A stretch of DNA of 54,600 nt from Blastococcus sp. TF02A-26 (GTDB lineage Bacteria > Actinomycetota > Actinomycetes > Mycobacteriales > Geodermatophilaceae). The stretch's first letter is position 1. Each line of letters starts with the position of its first letter. The stretch covers positions 1 to 54,600 of the forward strand of contig NZ_QOHG01000027.1 in the NCBI RefSeq assembly GCF_003319125.1. The letters are read 5' to 3'. The notes below the pieces were generated by a model, which was not told the origin of the DNA, ran no database searches, and saw only the letters and a list, made by a program, of their open reading frames with translations. Positions 46,865 to 54,600 of this stretch are shown piece by piece. The position numbers and the translations under genes are program-made.

Positions 46865-47791
46865 TCAGCGGGCCCAGCGGACGAGGGCCTCGGTGACCTC
46901 GGCGGGGACCTCCTCCTGCGGGAAGTGGCCGATGCCGGGCAGGGTGCGGAACTCGTAGGCGCCGGCGACGTAGCGCCCCGAGCCGGCCGCGGTCGTGGGC
47001 AGCACGCAGCTGTCGAGGTCGCCGTGCAGCTGCAGCGTCGGGGCCGTGACCGGTGCCGCCATGCGACGGGCGTACCGCAGCCCGTCGGGGCGCAGCTGGG
47101 ACCGGCCGGCCCAGCGGAAGTACTCCATCGAGCCGTAGGCGGCCTGCGGGATCCGGGCGGCGGAGCGGTACCGGTCGACGGCCTCGGCGAAGTCCGCGGT
47201 GTGCGTCCAGTCCGGGCCGGACCAGCGGCGCATCAGGTCGGCGACCGGGTCGTCGTCGGCGCGGGTGAGCCGGCGCTCGGGCAGCCGTGGCAGCTGCGCG
47301 CCGAGGAAGTACTTGAAGGCGCGGCGCTGGGCGGCGTCGGCCATCCCCGCGCGCAGCCGCCGCGGGTGCGGCATGGAGAGGACGACGAGCCGGCGGACGC
47401 TGCGCGGGTGCAGCGCGGCCACCGTCCAGGCGACCAGCGCGCCCCAGTCGTGGCCGACGAGGACGGCGTCCCGCTCCCCGAGGGCGCGGATCAGCGCGGC
47501 CACGTCGGCGGCTGCGGTCGGCAGGTCGTAGCCGCGCGGGGGCTTGTCGCTGGCGCCGTACCCGCGCAGGTCCGGGGCGACGGCGTGCAGGCCGGCGTCG
47601 GCCAGGGCGGGCAGCTGGGCCCGCCAGGTCCACCAGAACTGCGGGAAGCCGTGCAGGAGCACCACCAGCGGGCCCGCGCCGGCCTCGGCGACGTGCAGCT
47701 GCACGCCGTTGGCCGACAGCCCCCGGTGCGACCAGGGGCCGGGGAGCAGGACGCTGGTGGCGTCGGGCGGCTGGGCGGCCGGAGACGTCAC
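46865..47791 (-). CDS. ephE: Epoxide hydrolase-type alpha/beta hydrolase (EphE-like)
   Basis: A 308-residue alpha/beta hydrolase. The oxyanion HGFPQ (about 47-51) and nucleophile D115 in VGHDWGALVA identify the epoxide hydrolase/haloalkane dehalogenase group, with the acid in HGDLDSCV and the general base in LPGIGHFPQEE. A lid with tyrosines (YGSMEYFRW) fits epoxide hydrolase. It is at the Rv3670 position. The GTG lies 9 bases after the holin-like gene, so both may share a transcript. Confidence 0.88.
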   Translation of the reverse strand: MTSPAAQPPDATSVLLPGPWSHRGLSANGVQLHVAEAGAGPLVVLLHGFPQFWWTWRAQLPALADAGLHAVAPDLRGYGASDKPPRGYDLPTAAADVAALIRALGERDAVLVGHDWGALVAWTVAALHPRSVRRLVVLSMPHPRRLRAGMADAAQRRAFKYFLGAQLPRLPERRLTRADDDPVADLMRRWSGPDWTHTADFAEAVDRYRSAARIPQAAYGSMEYFRWAGRSQLRPDGLRYARRMAAPVTAPTLQLHGDLDSCVLPTTAAGSGRYVAGAYEFRTLPGIGHFPQEEVPAEVTEALVRWAR

Positions 47792-47800
47792 CGGCGGGCG

Positions 47801-48307
47801 TCAGACCAGGTAGGTGTCGGGGTCACGGCGCGTGACCTGACCGCCGGGCGCGATGGTCGGCAGGTCGCGGCGACGCTGGCCCGGGGCCTCGCGGTGCATG
47901 ACGTCGGGCAGCTCCTTGAGCGACTCCATCGTCCGCTCGGGCTTCTCGATCTTCTTGATGAAGCGCCGTCCGAGCAGTGCGGCGATCCCCGCGACGACCA
48001 GCAGCAGCACCCACACGATCAGGTAGGAGAGCCACCGCGGCAGGCCGAGCGCGGTGAGCGCCTCCGCGATCGCGATGAAGAGGAAGAAGAACGAGAACCC
48101 GGCGACGACGGCCGCCGCGCCGAACGCCCCGGCGCCGATGCCGGCCTTCTTCGCGGACTTGCCGACCTCGGCCTTGGCCAGCTCGATCTCGCTGCGGATC
48201 AGCGTGGAGACGTCGGCCATCGCGCTCTGGACCAGGGTGCCGACCGAGGGCTCCTCGGCGCCGGCGGGCCGGGCCCCGGCTGGGGTCGTGGATGCGCTGT
48301 GGGCCAC
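47801..48307 (-). CDS. Phage holin-like (Holin-X superfamily) membrane protein (Rv3669-like)
   Basis: A 168-residue protein with a cytoplasmic amphipathic helix (VGTLVQSAMADVSTLIRSEIELAKAEV), two membrane helices (about 75-100 and 105-130) and a basic tail. This is the layout of the actinobacterial Holin-X family, which is chromosomal and not phage-borne. GTG 48307 has GAGGAGGAG at good spacing. Function unknown; it occurs beside ephE and acs in mycobacteria as well. Confidence 0.8.
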   Translation of the reverse strand: MAHSASTTPAGARPAGAEEPSVGTLVQSAMADVSTLIRSEIELAKAEVGKSAKKAGIGAGAFGAAAVVAGFSFFFLFIAIAEALTALGLPRWLSYLIVWVLLLVVAGIAALLGRRFIKKIEKPERTMESLKELPDVMHREAPGQRRRDLPTIAPGGQVTRRDPDTYLV

Positions 48308-48409
48308 GAGTGGCTCCTCCTCGGTCGGGCGGCGGCCACGTGGCCGCCACGGTCTCTCCCCGTGATCGTGCCGGATGCCCGTCGTCGGCGCGTCCCGGTG
48401 TCCCCCGGA

Positions 48410-48425
48410 CGGAGTCGCTCGGTGC
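48410..48425. repeat. Solitary left arm of the family-B palindrome
   Basis: CGGAGTCGCTCGGTGC differs from the 17-base family-B arm (29640-29656) by one deleted base. No right arm is found nearby. It is adjacent to another long hairpin at 48431. Confidence 0.5.
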
Positions 48426-48430
48426 CCCCG

Positions 48431-48492
48431 GGGCATGGGTACCGATACCGCCGTCCTCGACCTCCGGGACGCACGTATCGGTACCCATGCCC
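48431..48492 (-). terminator. 18-bp perfect palindrome downstream of acs
   Basis: GGGCATGGGTACCGATAC (48431-48448) pairs perfectly with 48475-48492 around a 26-base loop. It lies 18 bases beyond the acs stop and upstream of the holin-like gene. The stem is AT-richer than its surroundings. It may terminate acs, or be a mobile palindrome of its own family. Confidence 0.6.
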
Positions 48493-48510
48493 GAGGCAGG
48501 GGGGCCTTCG

Positions 48511-50460
48511 TCAGTCCTCCGAGGAGGACGCGGGGAGGTTCTCCTTGATCAGGTTCATGACCGTGGCGTCGGTCAGCGTCGTGACGTCGCCCAGCTCGCG
48601 GTTCTCCGCCACGTCGCGCAGCAGGCGGCGCATGATCTTGCCCGACCGCGTCTTGGGCAGCTCCTGCACGACCATGATCTGGCGCGGCTTGGCGATCGGG
48701 CCGATGTCGCGGCCGACGTGGTTGCGCAGCGTCTGCACCAGCTCCTCCCCCGAGTCGGTGCCGCTCTCGCGGAGGATGACGAACGCGACGATGCCCTGAC
48801 CGGTGGTCGGGTCGCTCGCGCCGACGACCGCGGCCTCGGCGACGGCGGGGTGGCCGACCAGCGAGGACTCGACCTCCGTGGTGGAGATGCGGTGACCGGA
48901 CACGTTCATGACGTCGTCGACGCGGCCCAGCAGCCAGATGTTGCCGTCGGCGTCCTTCTTGGCGCCGTCACCGGCGAAGTAGACGTTCGTGCCGAACCGC
49001 GACCAGTAGGTGTCGACGTAGCGGTCGTCGTCGCCCCAGATCGTGCGCAGCATCGACGGCCACGGCTCGGTGAGCACCAGCAGCCCGGTGGAGTCGTCGG
49101 CCAGCTCGTTGCCCTCGTCGTCGACCACCTTGGCCGAGATGCCGGGGAAGGGGACCTGGGCGGAGCCCGGCACGAGCTCGGTGACGCCCGGCAGCGGGGT
49201 GATCATGTGGCCGCCGGTCTCGGTCTGCCACCAGGTGTCCACGATCGGGCAGCGGCCGCCGCCGATGTGCTCGTGGTACCAGAGCCAGGCCTCGGGGTTG
49301 ATCGGCTCACCGACCGAGCCGAGCAGCCGCAGGCTGGAGAGGTCGAAGCCGGCGGGGATGTCCTCGCCCCACTTCATGAAGGTCCGGATCACGGTGGGCG
49401 CGGTGTACAGGATCGTCACGCCGTACTTCTGGATGATCTCGAACCAGCGGCCGCGGTGCGGCGTCTCCGGCGTCCCCTCGTACATGACGCTCGTGGCGCG
49501 GTTGGCCAGCGGCCCGTAGACGATGTAGCTGTGGCCGGTCACCCAGCCGACGTCGGCCGCGGTCCAGTAGACGTCGTCGTCGGCCTTGAGGTCGAAGGTC
49601 GCCCAGTGCGTGTAGGCGACCTGGGTGAGGTAGCCGCCGCTGGTGTGCAGGATCCCCTTGGGCTTCGCCGTCGTCCCCGAGGTGTACATGATGTAGAGCG
49701 GGTGCTCGGCGTCGAAGGACTCCGGCTCGTGCTCGGTCGACTGCCGGGCGACGACGTCGTCCCACCAGAGGTCGCGGCCCTCGGTCCACTCGACGTCCTC
49801 ACCGGTGCGCTTCACGACCAGGACGTTGCGGACGCCGGGGCTGCGGCCCACCGCGTCGTCCACGGCCGGCTTCAGCGCGCTGGGCGCGCCCCGGCGGTAG
49901 CCGCCGTCGGCGGTGATGACGAGGACGGCGCCGGCGTCGTCGAGCCGGCTGGCCAGCGCGTCGGCGGAGAAGCCGCCGAAGACCACCATGTGGACGGCGC
50001 CGATGCGGGCGCAGGCCAGCATCGCGATGATCGTCTCGGGGATCATCGGCATGTAGATGGCGACCCGGTCGCCGGCGGTCACCCCGAGCTCGAGCAGCGC
50101 GTTCGCCGCCCGGCAGACCTCGTCCTGCAGCTGGGCGTAGGTGATCGTGCGGGTGTCGCCCGGCTCGCCCTCCCAGTGGTAGGCGACCTGGTCGCCGTGC
50201 CCGTCCTCGACGTGCCGGTCGACGCAGTTGTAGGCCACGTTGAGCCTGCCGCCGACGAACCACTTGGCGAAGGGCGGGTTGCTCCAGTCGAGCACCTCGT
50301 CCCACTCCTGGGTCCAGGTCAGGCGACGCGCCTGCGTGGCCCAGAAGGCCAGCCGGTCGCGCTCGGCCTCGGCGTACACGTCCGGCCCCACGTTGGCCTG
50401 GGCGGCCAGCTGCGCGGGGACCGGGAAGCGGCGCCCCTCCACCTCGGTCGACTCGGTCAT
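48511..50460 (-). CDS. acs: Acetyl-CoA synthetase (AMP-forming)
   Basis: A 649-residue Acs that activates acetate through acetyl-AMP. It has the P-loop-like [20 protein letters not shown] (A3), the substrate segment [38 protein letters not shown] (A8/hinge), and the acetylatable lysine in [15 protein letters not shown] near the C-terminus, which implies control by a Pat/CobB-type acetylation switch. ATG 50460 has CAGGGAGGGA. It heads the conserved block and is divergent from the FhuF-like gene. Confidence 0.96.
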   Translation of the reverse strand: MTESTEVEGRRFPVPAQLAAQANVGPDVYAEAERDRLAFWATQARRLTWTQEWDEVLDWSNPPFAKWFVGGRLNVAYNCVDRHVEDGHGDQVAYHWEGEPGDTRTITYAQLQDEVCRAANALLELGVTAGDRVAIYMPMIPETIIAMLACARIGAVHMVVFGGFSADALASRLDDAGAVLVITADGGYRRGAPSALKPAVDDAVGRSPGVRNVLVVKRTGEDVEWTEGRDLWWDDVVARQSTEHEPESFDAEHPLYIMYTSGTTAKPKGILHTSGGYLTQVAYTHWATFDLKADDDVYWTAADVGWVTGHSYIVYGPLANRATSVMYEGTPETPHRGRWFEIIQKYGVTILYTAPTVIRTFMKWGEDIPAGFDLSSLRLLGSVGEPINPEAWLWYHEHIGGGRCPIVDTWWQTETGGHMITPLPGVTELVPGSAQVPFPGISAKVVDDEGNELADDSTGLLVLTEPWPSMLRTIWGDDDRYVDTYWSRFGTNVYFAGDGAKKDADGNIWLLGRVDDVMNVSGHRISTTEVESSLVGHPAVAEAAVVGASDPTTGQGIVAFVILRESGTDSGEELVQTLRNHVGRDIGPIAKPRQIMVVQELPKTRSGKIMRRLLRDVAENRELGDVTTLTDATVMNLIKENLPASSSED

Positions 50461-50532
50461 CGATCCCTCCCTGCTGCGCGGACCAGTGCTCTGGAGCACA
50501 CCGTATGGCTCCCGGCCCTCCGCTGCGACGCT

Positions 50533-50550
50533 GCTGCAACCCGTTGCAGC
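50533..50550. promoter_or_regulatory. Palindrome between acs and the FhuF-like gene
   Basis: GCTGCAA-CCCG-TTGCAGC is a perfect 7-bp inverted repeat, about 75 bases before acs and 22 bases before the FhuF-like start. It is next to a CAGACT -10 (50560-50565), so it is a candidate operator for either gene. Confidence 0.4.
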
Positions 50551-50571
50551 GGTGCCGGTCAGACTGGGCCG

Positions 50572-51285
50572 GTGACGGACGGCGGGCAGGCGGCGGTGGC
50601 CGCGCGGGTGCCGGGCGCCGGTGCCCTCGGGCTGGTCCCGCCGCCTCTCGGGACGGTCGTGCCCGGACCGCTGGTCGCCGACCCGGCGTGGACGGCGGAG
50701 CGGGTCGCCGAGCTCGGCCGGCGGCACCGCAGCGACGACCGCCGGGTGCTGGCGACGGTGTGGTGGTACTCGCTGTCGGCCGTCCTCGTGACGCCGCCGC
50801 TGGCCGGCTTGGCCGCCGGCGTGCCCCTGTCGGCGCGGCTGCCCGACCTGTCGGTGACCCTGCTGGCCGGCGGCACCCCGGTCGCCGCGGTGTCGGCCGC
50901 ACCCTGGACCGACCCGGCCGCGGAGCTCCGGGAGACGCTGGGCGCCGTCGTCGACGCCGTCGCCGAGGCGGGCGGGGTGCGACCGGCGCCGCTGTGGGCG
51001 ATCGCCACCGACTCGATCGCGAACCGGCTGCTGGCGCTGGGCCGCGCCCTCGGGGACGTCGCCGCGGTGACCGCGCTGGCCGGCCCGGTCGCCGCGGCGG
51101 TCGGGGCGCCGCTGCCGGCGCCGCGCTACGTCGACGTCGGCCCGCGGTCGGTGCGCTTCACCCGCCGGGCGTCGTGCTGCCTGCTGTACCGGCTGCTCGG
51201 TGAGGCGACCTGCACCTCCTGCCCCCGGCGGACGCCGTTCGAGCGCCAGGTGCTCCTCGAGGACACCGCCGAGAGAATCGCCTGA
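50572..51285 (+). CDS. FhuF-like (2Fe-2S) protein, putative ferric-siderophore reductase
   Basis: A 237-residue protein whose C-terminus carries C202-C203-x10-C214-x2-C217, the unusual [2Fe-2S] motif of FhuF-type ferric reductases. The rest is hydrophobic and alanine-rich but lacks clear membrane helices. It could release iron from siderophores in the cytoplasm. GTG 50572 lies 6 bases after CAGACT. No siderophore uptake genes are nearby. Its stop is the foot of the family-B palindrome. Confidence 0.75.
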   Translation: MTDGGQAAVAARVPGAGALGLVPPPLGTVVPGPLVADPAWTAERVAELGRRHRSDDRRVLATVWWYSLSAVLVTPPLAGLAAGVPLSARLPDLSVTLLAGGTPVAAVSAAPWTDPAAELRETLGAVVDAVAEAGGVRPAPLWAIATDSIANRLLALGRALGDVAAVTALAGPVAAAVGAPLPAPRYVDVGPRSVRFTRRASCCLLYRLLGEATCTSCPRRTPFERQVLLEDTAERIA

Positions 51286-51331
51286 GCGGAGTCGCTCGAG
51301 TGCGCTTTCCGCACTCGAGCGACTCCACTCA
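51283..51331. terminator. Family-B palindrome copy 2, bidirectional terminator holding both stop codons
   Basis: GGAGTCGCTCGAGTGC (51288-51303) pairs perfectly with 51311-51326 around a 7-base loop, and the stem continues after one mismatch through TGAG/CTCA. The FhuF-like stop (51283-51285) and QueA-like stop (51331-51329) form its ends. Read in reverse complement it is nearly identical to 29636-29684, including the loop. Confidence 0.8.
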
Positions 51332-52357
51332 CGGCAGGAGGAGCATCGAGTCGCCGTACTCGTGCCAGAGGTAGTGCTCGGCCACGGCCTCCTCGTAGCC
51401 GCGCGCGACGAGCTCCGGCCCGGCGACGGCCTCGAGCAGCCGCAGGTGCGACGCCTCGGGTGCGTGCAGCCCGGTGACCAGGCCGGTCACCGCGCGCGCC
51501 GGCCGCTCGGGGCCGAGCACGAGGCCGGTCCAGCCGACCACCGGCCGGGTCACGCCGTCCCCGCCGGTCGCCGACTCCAGCGCCCGGGTCACGGTGGTGC
51601 CGACGGCGACCACCCGCCCGCCGCCGGCCCGCGTGGCCGTCACCAGTCGCGCGGTCACCTCCGGGACGGCGAACCGCTCCGGCGCCGGGGGCTCGTGCAG
51701 CTCCGGGCTCGACACCCCGGCGTGGAGGACGACGGGCACGACCGGCACGCCGCGGGCCATCAGCCGGACCAGCAGCCGGTCGGTGAACGGCCGGCCCGCG
51801 CTGGCGTTCTCGGCGCTGCCCGGATGGGTCGCGTAGACGTTCTGCGCGTCGGCGAGCCGTACGGGGCCACGCAGGTACCCGTAGGTGATCGGCCGGCCGT
51901 GCAGCGCGAGGACCGTCCGGGCCGGCACCGGCGGCTCCGCCCGCGCCCGCCACAACCGCGAGCCCCGGCCGGGGTGCGGGTGGCCGGAGACCAGCCGCAG
52001 CGCGCGCCCGTCCGGCAGCTGCACGGTGCACCCCGGCTCCGCGCCGAGGTCGGGACCGTCGTTGTCCGGCCGCCGCAGCTCCACCACCCAGTCGCCGTCG
52101 TCCAGCGTGGTCGAGACGTGCAGCGGCACGAGGACGCCGTCGCGGCGGCGCACGTCGAGGCGGGCCGGCAGCGTCGCCGAGGTGTTGACCACGAGCAGGT
52201 CGCCGGGGGTCAGCAGGTCGGGCAGGTCCCGGAAGGTCGAGTGCGTGACCCCGTCGGGGCGCACGGTCATCAGCCGGACGCCGTCCCGGGTCAGGCCGCG
52301 GCGCTCCGGGGGCGCGGTCGCCTCGCTGCCGGGCGGGACGGCGAACGTGGCGGTCAC
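51329..52357 (-). CDS. QueA-like S-adenosylmethionine:tRNA ribosyltransferase-isomerase family protein
   Basis: A 342-residue QueA-family protein. Family marks include [44 protein letters not shown] and [10 protein letters not shown], with [16 protein letters not shown] and [10 protein letters not shown] at the C-terminus. True QueA makes epoxyqueuosine; actinobacterial homologues often occur without other queuosine genes and may modify something else. The GTG start overlaps the broken dehydrogenase reading frame by four bases. Confidence 0.85.
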   Translation of the reverse strand: MTATFAVPPGSEATAPPERRGLTRDGVRLMTVRPDGVTHSTFRDLPDLLTPGDLLVVNTSATLPARLDVRRRDGVLVPLHVSTTLDDGDWVVELRRPDNDGPDLGAEPGCTVQLPDGRALRLVSGHPHPGRGSRLWRARAEPPVPARTVLALHGRPITYGYLRGPVRLADAQNVYATHPGSAENASAGRPFTDRLLVRLMARGVPVVPVVLHAGVSSPELHEPPAPERFAVPEVTARLVTATRAGGGRVVAVGTTVTRALESATGGDGVTRPVVGWTGLVLGPERPARAVTGLVTGLHAPEASHLRLLEAVAGPELVARGYEEAVAEHYLWHEYGDSMLLLP

Positions 52358-53043
52358 CGGGCCACCGCCAGCAGCCCGGCGGCGCGGTACCGGCCGGCGG
52401 GCAGATCCTCCTCGAGCAGGCGCAGCAGCGCGGGGACCACGGTCTCCGGAGCGGGGAGCCCGGTCTCCTCCGGCACCGCGGCGCGGTGCATCGCGGTGTC
52501 CATGTCACCGGGGTCGACGGCGTGCACGCGCAGCTCCGGCTCCTCGACGGCCAGGACGGCGGACAGCCGCTCCAGCGCGGCCTTGCTCGCCCCGTAGCCG
52601 CCCCAGCCGGGGTACGCCGCCACCGCGGCGTCGCTGCTCACGGCCAGGACCCGGCCGCCGGCGTCGCGCAGGGCCGGCAGGACCGCCTGCACAAGCGCCA
52701 GCGGCGCCACGGTGTTGACCGCGAGCACCCGCTCCAGGGCGGCGGGCGGGAGGTCGGCGAGGCGGGGGAGCGGGGTGGGCCCGAGGTCGGAGGCGTTGAG
52801 GACCAGCGCGTCGAGCCGGTCCGGGACGGCGGCTGCGAGGGCCGCCCGGTGGGCGGGGTCGGCCACGTCGCCGGCGACGGCCGTCACCCGGTCCGGGTGC
52901 GGCAGGGCGGCGACCGCGGCGGCGAGCCGGTCGGGGTCCCGGCCGTCGAGGACGAGGTGCTAGGCACGGGCGTTCAGCACGGCGGCCAGGGCCCGTCCCA
53001 GGCCGCGGGAGGCGCCGGTGACGAGGGCGGTGCGGATCTCCAT
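52354..53043 (-). pseudogene. Short-chain dehydrogenase/reductase interrupted by an in-frame stop
   Basis: From ATG 53043 the frame reads MEIRTALVTGASRGLGRALA, a normal Rossmann start with TGxxxGxG. A TAG at codon 28 (52962-52960) interrupts it, then HLVLDGRDPDRL continues in the same frame to the stop at 52354. The catalytic region SSDAAVAAYPGWGGYGASK (Ser, Tyr, Lys) is intact. The full length would be 229 residues, normal for the family. A restart at 52887 would lack the cofactor-binding half. One base change (for example TGG to TAG) explains the break; sequencing error cannot be excluded. Confidence 0.82.
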
Positions 53044-53050
53044 GCCGCGT

Positions 53051-53081
53051 ACCGTCTTGCCTCAAGTCCACTCGAGGTCAA
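53051..53081 (-). promoter_or_regulatory. SoxR box inside a 19-bp spacer promoter
   Basis: CCTCAAG-TCCA-CTCGAGG (53060-53077) matches the SoxR palindrome with one mismatch. On the minus strand it lies between TTGACC (-35, 53081-53076) and GACGGT (-10, 53056-53051) with a 19-bp spacer, the hallmark of MerR-family activated promoters. Transcription would run into the interrupted dehydrogenase, starting at or near its ATG. Confidence 0.65.
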
Positions 53082-53085
53082 GAGG

Positions 53086-53583
53086 ATGTCGGCCGTGGAG
53101 CTCATGACGATCGGTGAGGTCGCCGCGCGGTCAGGGGTCGCGGTGTCGGCGCTGCGCTACTACGAGGCCGAGGGTCTGGTCTCCTGCGAGCGGACGCCCG
53201 GCGGAGCGCGACGCTTCCCCCGCTCGGTGCTGCGCCGCCTGGCCTTCATCCGGGCGGCCCAGAACGTGGGCCTCACGCTCCCGGAGATCCGCGCGGCCCT
53301 CGGCACCCTCCCGGAGGGCCGGACCCCCACGGCCCGGGACTGGGCGCGCCTGTCGGCGGGGTGGCGGGCACGGCTGGACGAGCAGATCGCCGCCCTCGTC
53401 CAGCTGCGCGACGGGCTGTCGGCCTGCATCGGCTGCGGCTGCCTGTCGTTGTCCACGTGCGTGCTGTCCAACCCGGGCGACCGCGTGGCGGCCCAGGGGC
53501 CGGGCGCCCGCGGGCTCTCCCCGGCGCTGCGCCGGGTGCCCGCCACGTCGAACGCGGGTGGCGCGGCCGCACGCGCGGGGTAG
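53086..53583 (+). CDS. soxR: SoxR-type redox-sensing MerR-family regulator
   Basis: A 165-residue regulator. The MerR helix-turn-helix is MTIGEVAARSGVAVSALRYYEAEGL (about 7-31). The [2Fe-2S] ligands are C114, C117, C119 and C125 (CIGCGCLSLSTC), the exact SoxR spacing C-x2-C-x-C-x5-C. Actinobacterial SoxR responds to redox-active compounds such as phenazines or pigments and controls a few oxidoreductase genes. The divergent dehydrogenase behind a SoxR box is the evident target. ATG 53086 has AAGAGG directly upstream, partly inside the promoter region. Confidence 0.92.
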   Translation: MSAVELMTIGEVAARSGVAVSALRYYEAEGLVSCERTPGGARRFPRSVLRRLAFIRAAQNVGLTLPEIRAALGTLPEGRTPTARDWARLSAGWRARLDEQIAALVQLRDGLSACIGCGCLSLSTCVLSNPGDRVAAQGPGARGLSPALRRVPATSNAGGAAARAG

Positions 53584-53625
53584 GGGCCCCGGGGACGACA
53601 GGAGAGGGAGCGAGGGGGAGCTGCC

Positions 53626-54477
53626 ATGACCAGGATGCCCGCCGCCTTCATCGGGCACGGCAACCCGATGAACGCCCTGGAGCGCAACCGGTACACCGAG
53701 GCCTGGCGGGCGTTCGGCCGGTCGGTGCCGCGTCCCCGGGCGGTGCTGGTGGTCTCCGCGCACTGGTACGTGCACGCCACCGCCGTCACCGCGATGGCGC
53801 AGCCACGGACCATCCACGACTTGTTCGGCTTCCCACGGGAGCTGTTCCAGGTCGAGTACCCCGCCCCCGGCCTGCCCGAGCTGGTCGACCAGGTCGCCGA
53901 CGTCGTCCGGCCGACCTGGGTGGGGGCCGACCTGGACAGCTGGGGCATCGACCACGGCGCCTGGTCGGTGCTGCGGCACGTCTTCCCCGAGGCCGACGTC
54001 CCGGTCGTGCAGCTGTCGATCAACGCGCTCAAGCCCGCCGACTACCACCTGCAGCTCGGGGCCGCCCTGGCGCCGCTGCGCGAGGACGGCGTGCTGGTGC
54101 TCGGCAGCGGCAACGTGGTGCACGACCTCGGCGGGGTGAGCCGGGCGCTGCCGGACGCGGGCTTCGACTGGGCGCGCCGCTTCGACGACGCGGCTCGGGA
54201 GCTGATGCTCACCGACCCCGGCGGTGTCGGCCGGCTCGACGGGCACCGGGACTTCGACCTCGCCGTCCCCACGCCGGACCACTTCCTGCCGCTGCTCTAC
54301 GTGGCGGCCCTGGCCGGCGCGAGCGGGGAGACCGCCGACGTCCTGGTCGACGGGTACTCCTACGGGTCGCTGTCGATGACGTCGTACACGGTCGGCGCGA
54401 CCGTGCCCGATGCCGGAGGCAGCGGCTTCGCCGCACCGCTGCCCGACGACCCGCCGGCCGACGGCGCCAACATCTAG
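53626..54477 (+). CDS. ygiD: DODA-type extradiol dioxygenase family protein (YgiD-like)
   Basis: A 283-residue class III extradiol ring-cleavage enzyme. Predicted metal ligands are H11 (FIGHGNPMNAL), H46 (VSAHWYVH) and H166 (GNVVHDL), with a further catalytic H219 in PTPDHFLPLLY. YgiD and plant DODA cleave L-DOPA, but substrates vary. The ATG follows GGGGGAG. It lies 42 bases after soxR on the same strand. Its TAG stop falls inside the TCTAGC target site of the right-hand insertion sequence. Confidence 0.9.
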   Translation: MTRMPAAFIGHGNPMNALERNRYTEAWRAFGRSVPRPRAVLVVSAHWYVHATAVTAMAQPRTIHDLFGFPRELFQVEYPAPGLPELVDQVADVVRPTWVGADLDSWGIDHGAWSVLRHVFPEADVPVVQLSINALKPADYHLQLGAALAPLREDGVLVLGSGNVVHDLGGVSRALPDAGFDWARRFDDAARELMLTDPGGVGRLDGHRDFDLAVPTPDHFLPLLYVAALAGASGETADVLVDGYSYGSLSMTSYTVGATVPDAGGSGFAAPLPDDPPADGANI

Positions 54478-54478
54478 C

Positions 54479-54600
54479 TGTACTGATCGGACAGGTTGGT
54501 GCACGGCCTCTGGCCGAGGGTGATCTTGAAGTGAGGAGGGACCTCCGGGTTGGCTGTGGGAGCCGCCAAGCACCCACTCCGACCACAGGAGGTCCCTCGT
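54479..54600 (+). mobile_element. 5' end of an IS481-like insertion sequence, running off the right edge
   Basis: This is the exact reverse complement of 6-127. The element starts TGTACTG directly after TCTAGC (54473-54478), an NCTAGN target. Inverted arms at 54536-54546 and 54588-54598 form an 11-bp stem with a 41-base loop; the second arm contains the GGAGG ribosome-binding site, and the window ends on the GT of the presumed GTG start. Confidence 0.6.

Noticed and set aside
47801-48307. Prophage remnant, because of the holin-like annotation
   Set aside because: Holin-X proteins are chromosomal in actinobacteria and this one is at its usual place beside ephE and acs; no other phage genes are present.
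48292-50571. Long plus-strand frame antisense to acs leading into the FhuF-like gene
   Set aside because: acs is certain on the other strand; only the part from 50572 has family motifs.
52354-52887. Shorter dehydrogenase starting at GTG 52887
   Set aside because: It would lack the Rossmann nucleotide-binding half; the upstream in-frame half is still recognisable, so a nonsense-mutated gene fits better.

Overview
This is a chromosomal segment of a very GC-rich actinobacterium. Codon third positions are almost all G/C, GTG starts are common, and 4-bp ATGA/GTGA gene overlaps are frequent. From 33.9 to 50.5 kb the gene order follows the Mycobacterium tuberculosis block acs / holin-like / ephE / marP / NUDIX / thioredoxin / nth / small membrane protein / crp / RidA / DUF4177 / paired ArsA-like ATPases / ponA2 / metallophosphoesterase. 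The overall style suggests Geodermatophilaceae (Blastococcus, Geodermatophilus, Modestobacter); that is inference, since no rRNA is present.

Layout. Both window ends carry the same 122-bp sequence in inverted orientation, read here as the 5' ends of two outward-facing IS481-like elements. 0.3-5.4 kb: a VOC protein, an F420/FMN-binding oxidoreductase, two pirins behind a MarR-style operator, a methylenetetrahydrofolate-reductase-like fusion and a methyltransferase. 5.4-8.9 kb: the conserved ATP-grasp / alpha-E / transglutaminase cassette. 8.9-16.4 kb: a GNAT acetyltransferase, a clostripain-like lipoprotein, an ABC-F ATPase, and a membrane protein divergent from a NarL-type two-component system. 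16.5-22.9 kb: a six-gene Mrp/Mnh cation:proton antiporter operon with MnhA and MnhB fused. 22.9-29.6 kb: leuA with a leucine-rich leader peptide and attenuator, an XRE regulator, a phospholipase D-family protein, and lysC-asd. 29.7-35.5 kb: an S9 peptidase, two CNNM/CBS proteins, tRNA-Pro(CGG), a metallophosphoesterase and a YqeY protein. 35.6-50.5 kb: the cell-envelope/redox block listed above. 50.5-54.5 kb: an FhuF-like Fe-S protein, a QueA-like protein, a short-chain dehydrogenase broken by an in-frame stop, SoxR and a YgiD-type dioxygenase.

Regulation. About a dozen start codons lie only 6-8 nt after a TANNNT-like -10 element, which implies widespread leaderless transcription. Several convergent gene pairs are separated by long perfect hairpins. 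Some of these hairpins belong to dispersed palindrome families: one 49-bp family has two copies that each contain the stop codons of both flanking genes, and another family has three copies. No gene-free stretch exceeds 300 bases; the longest, 25438-25718, holds two palindromes of the three-copy family.

Limits. All calls come from reading motifs and comparing with remembered families; no database search was run. Promoter and operator calls are pattern matches.
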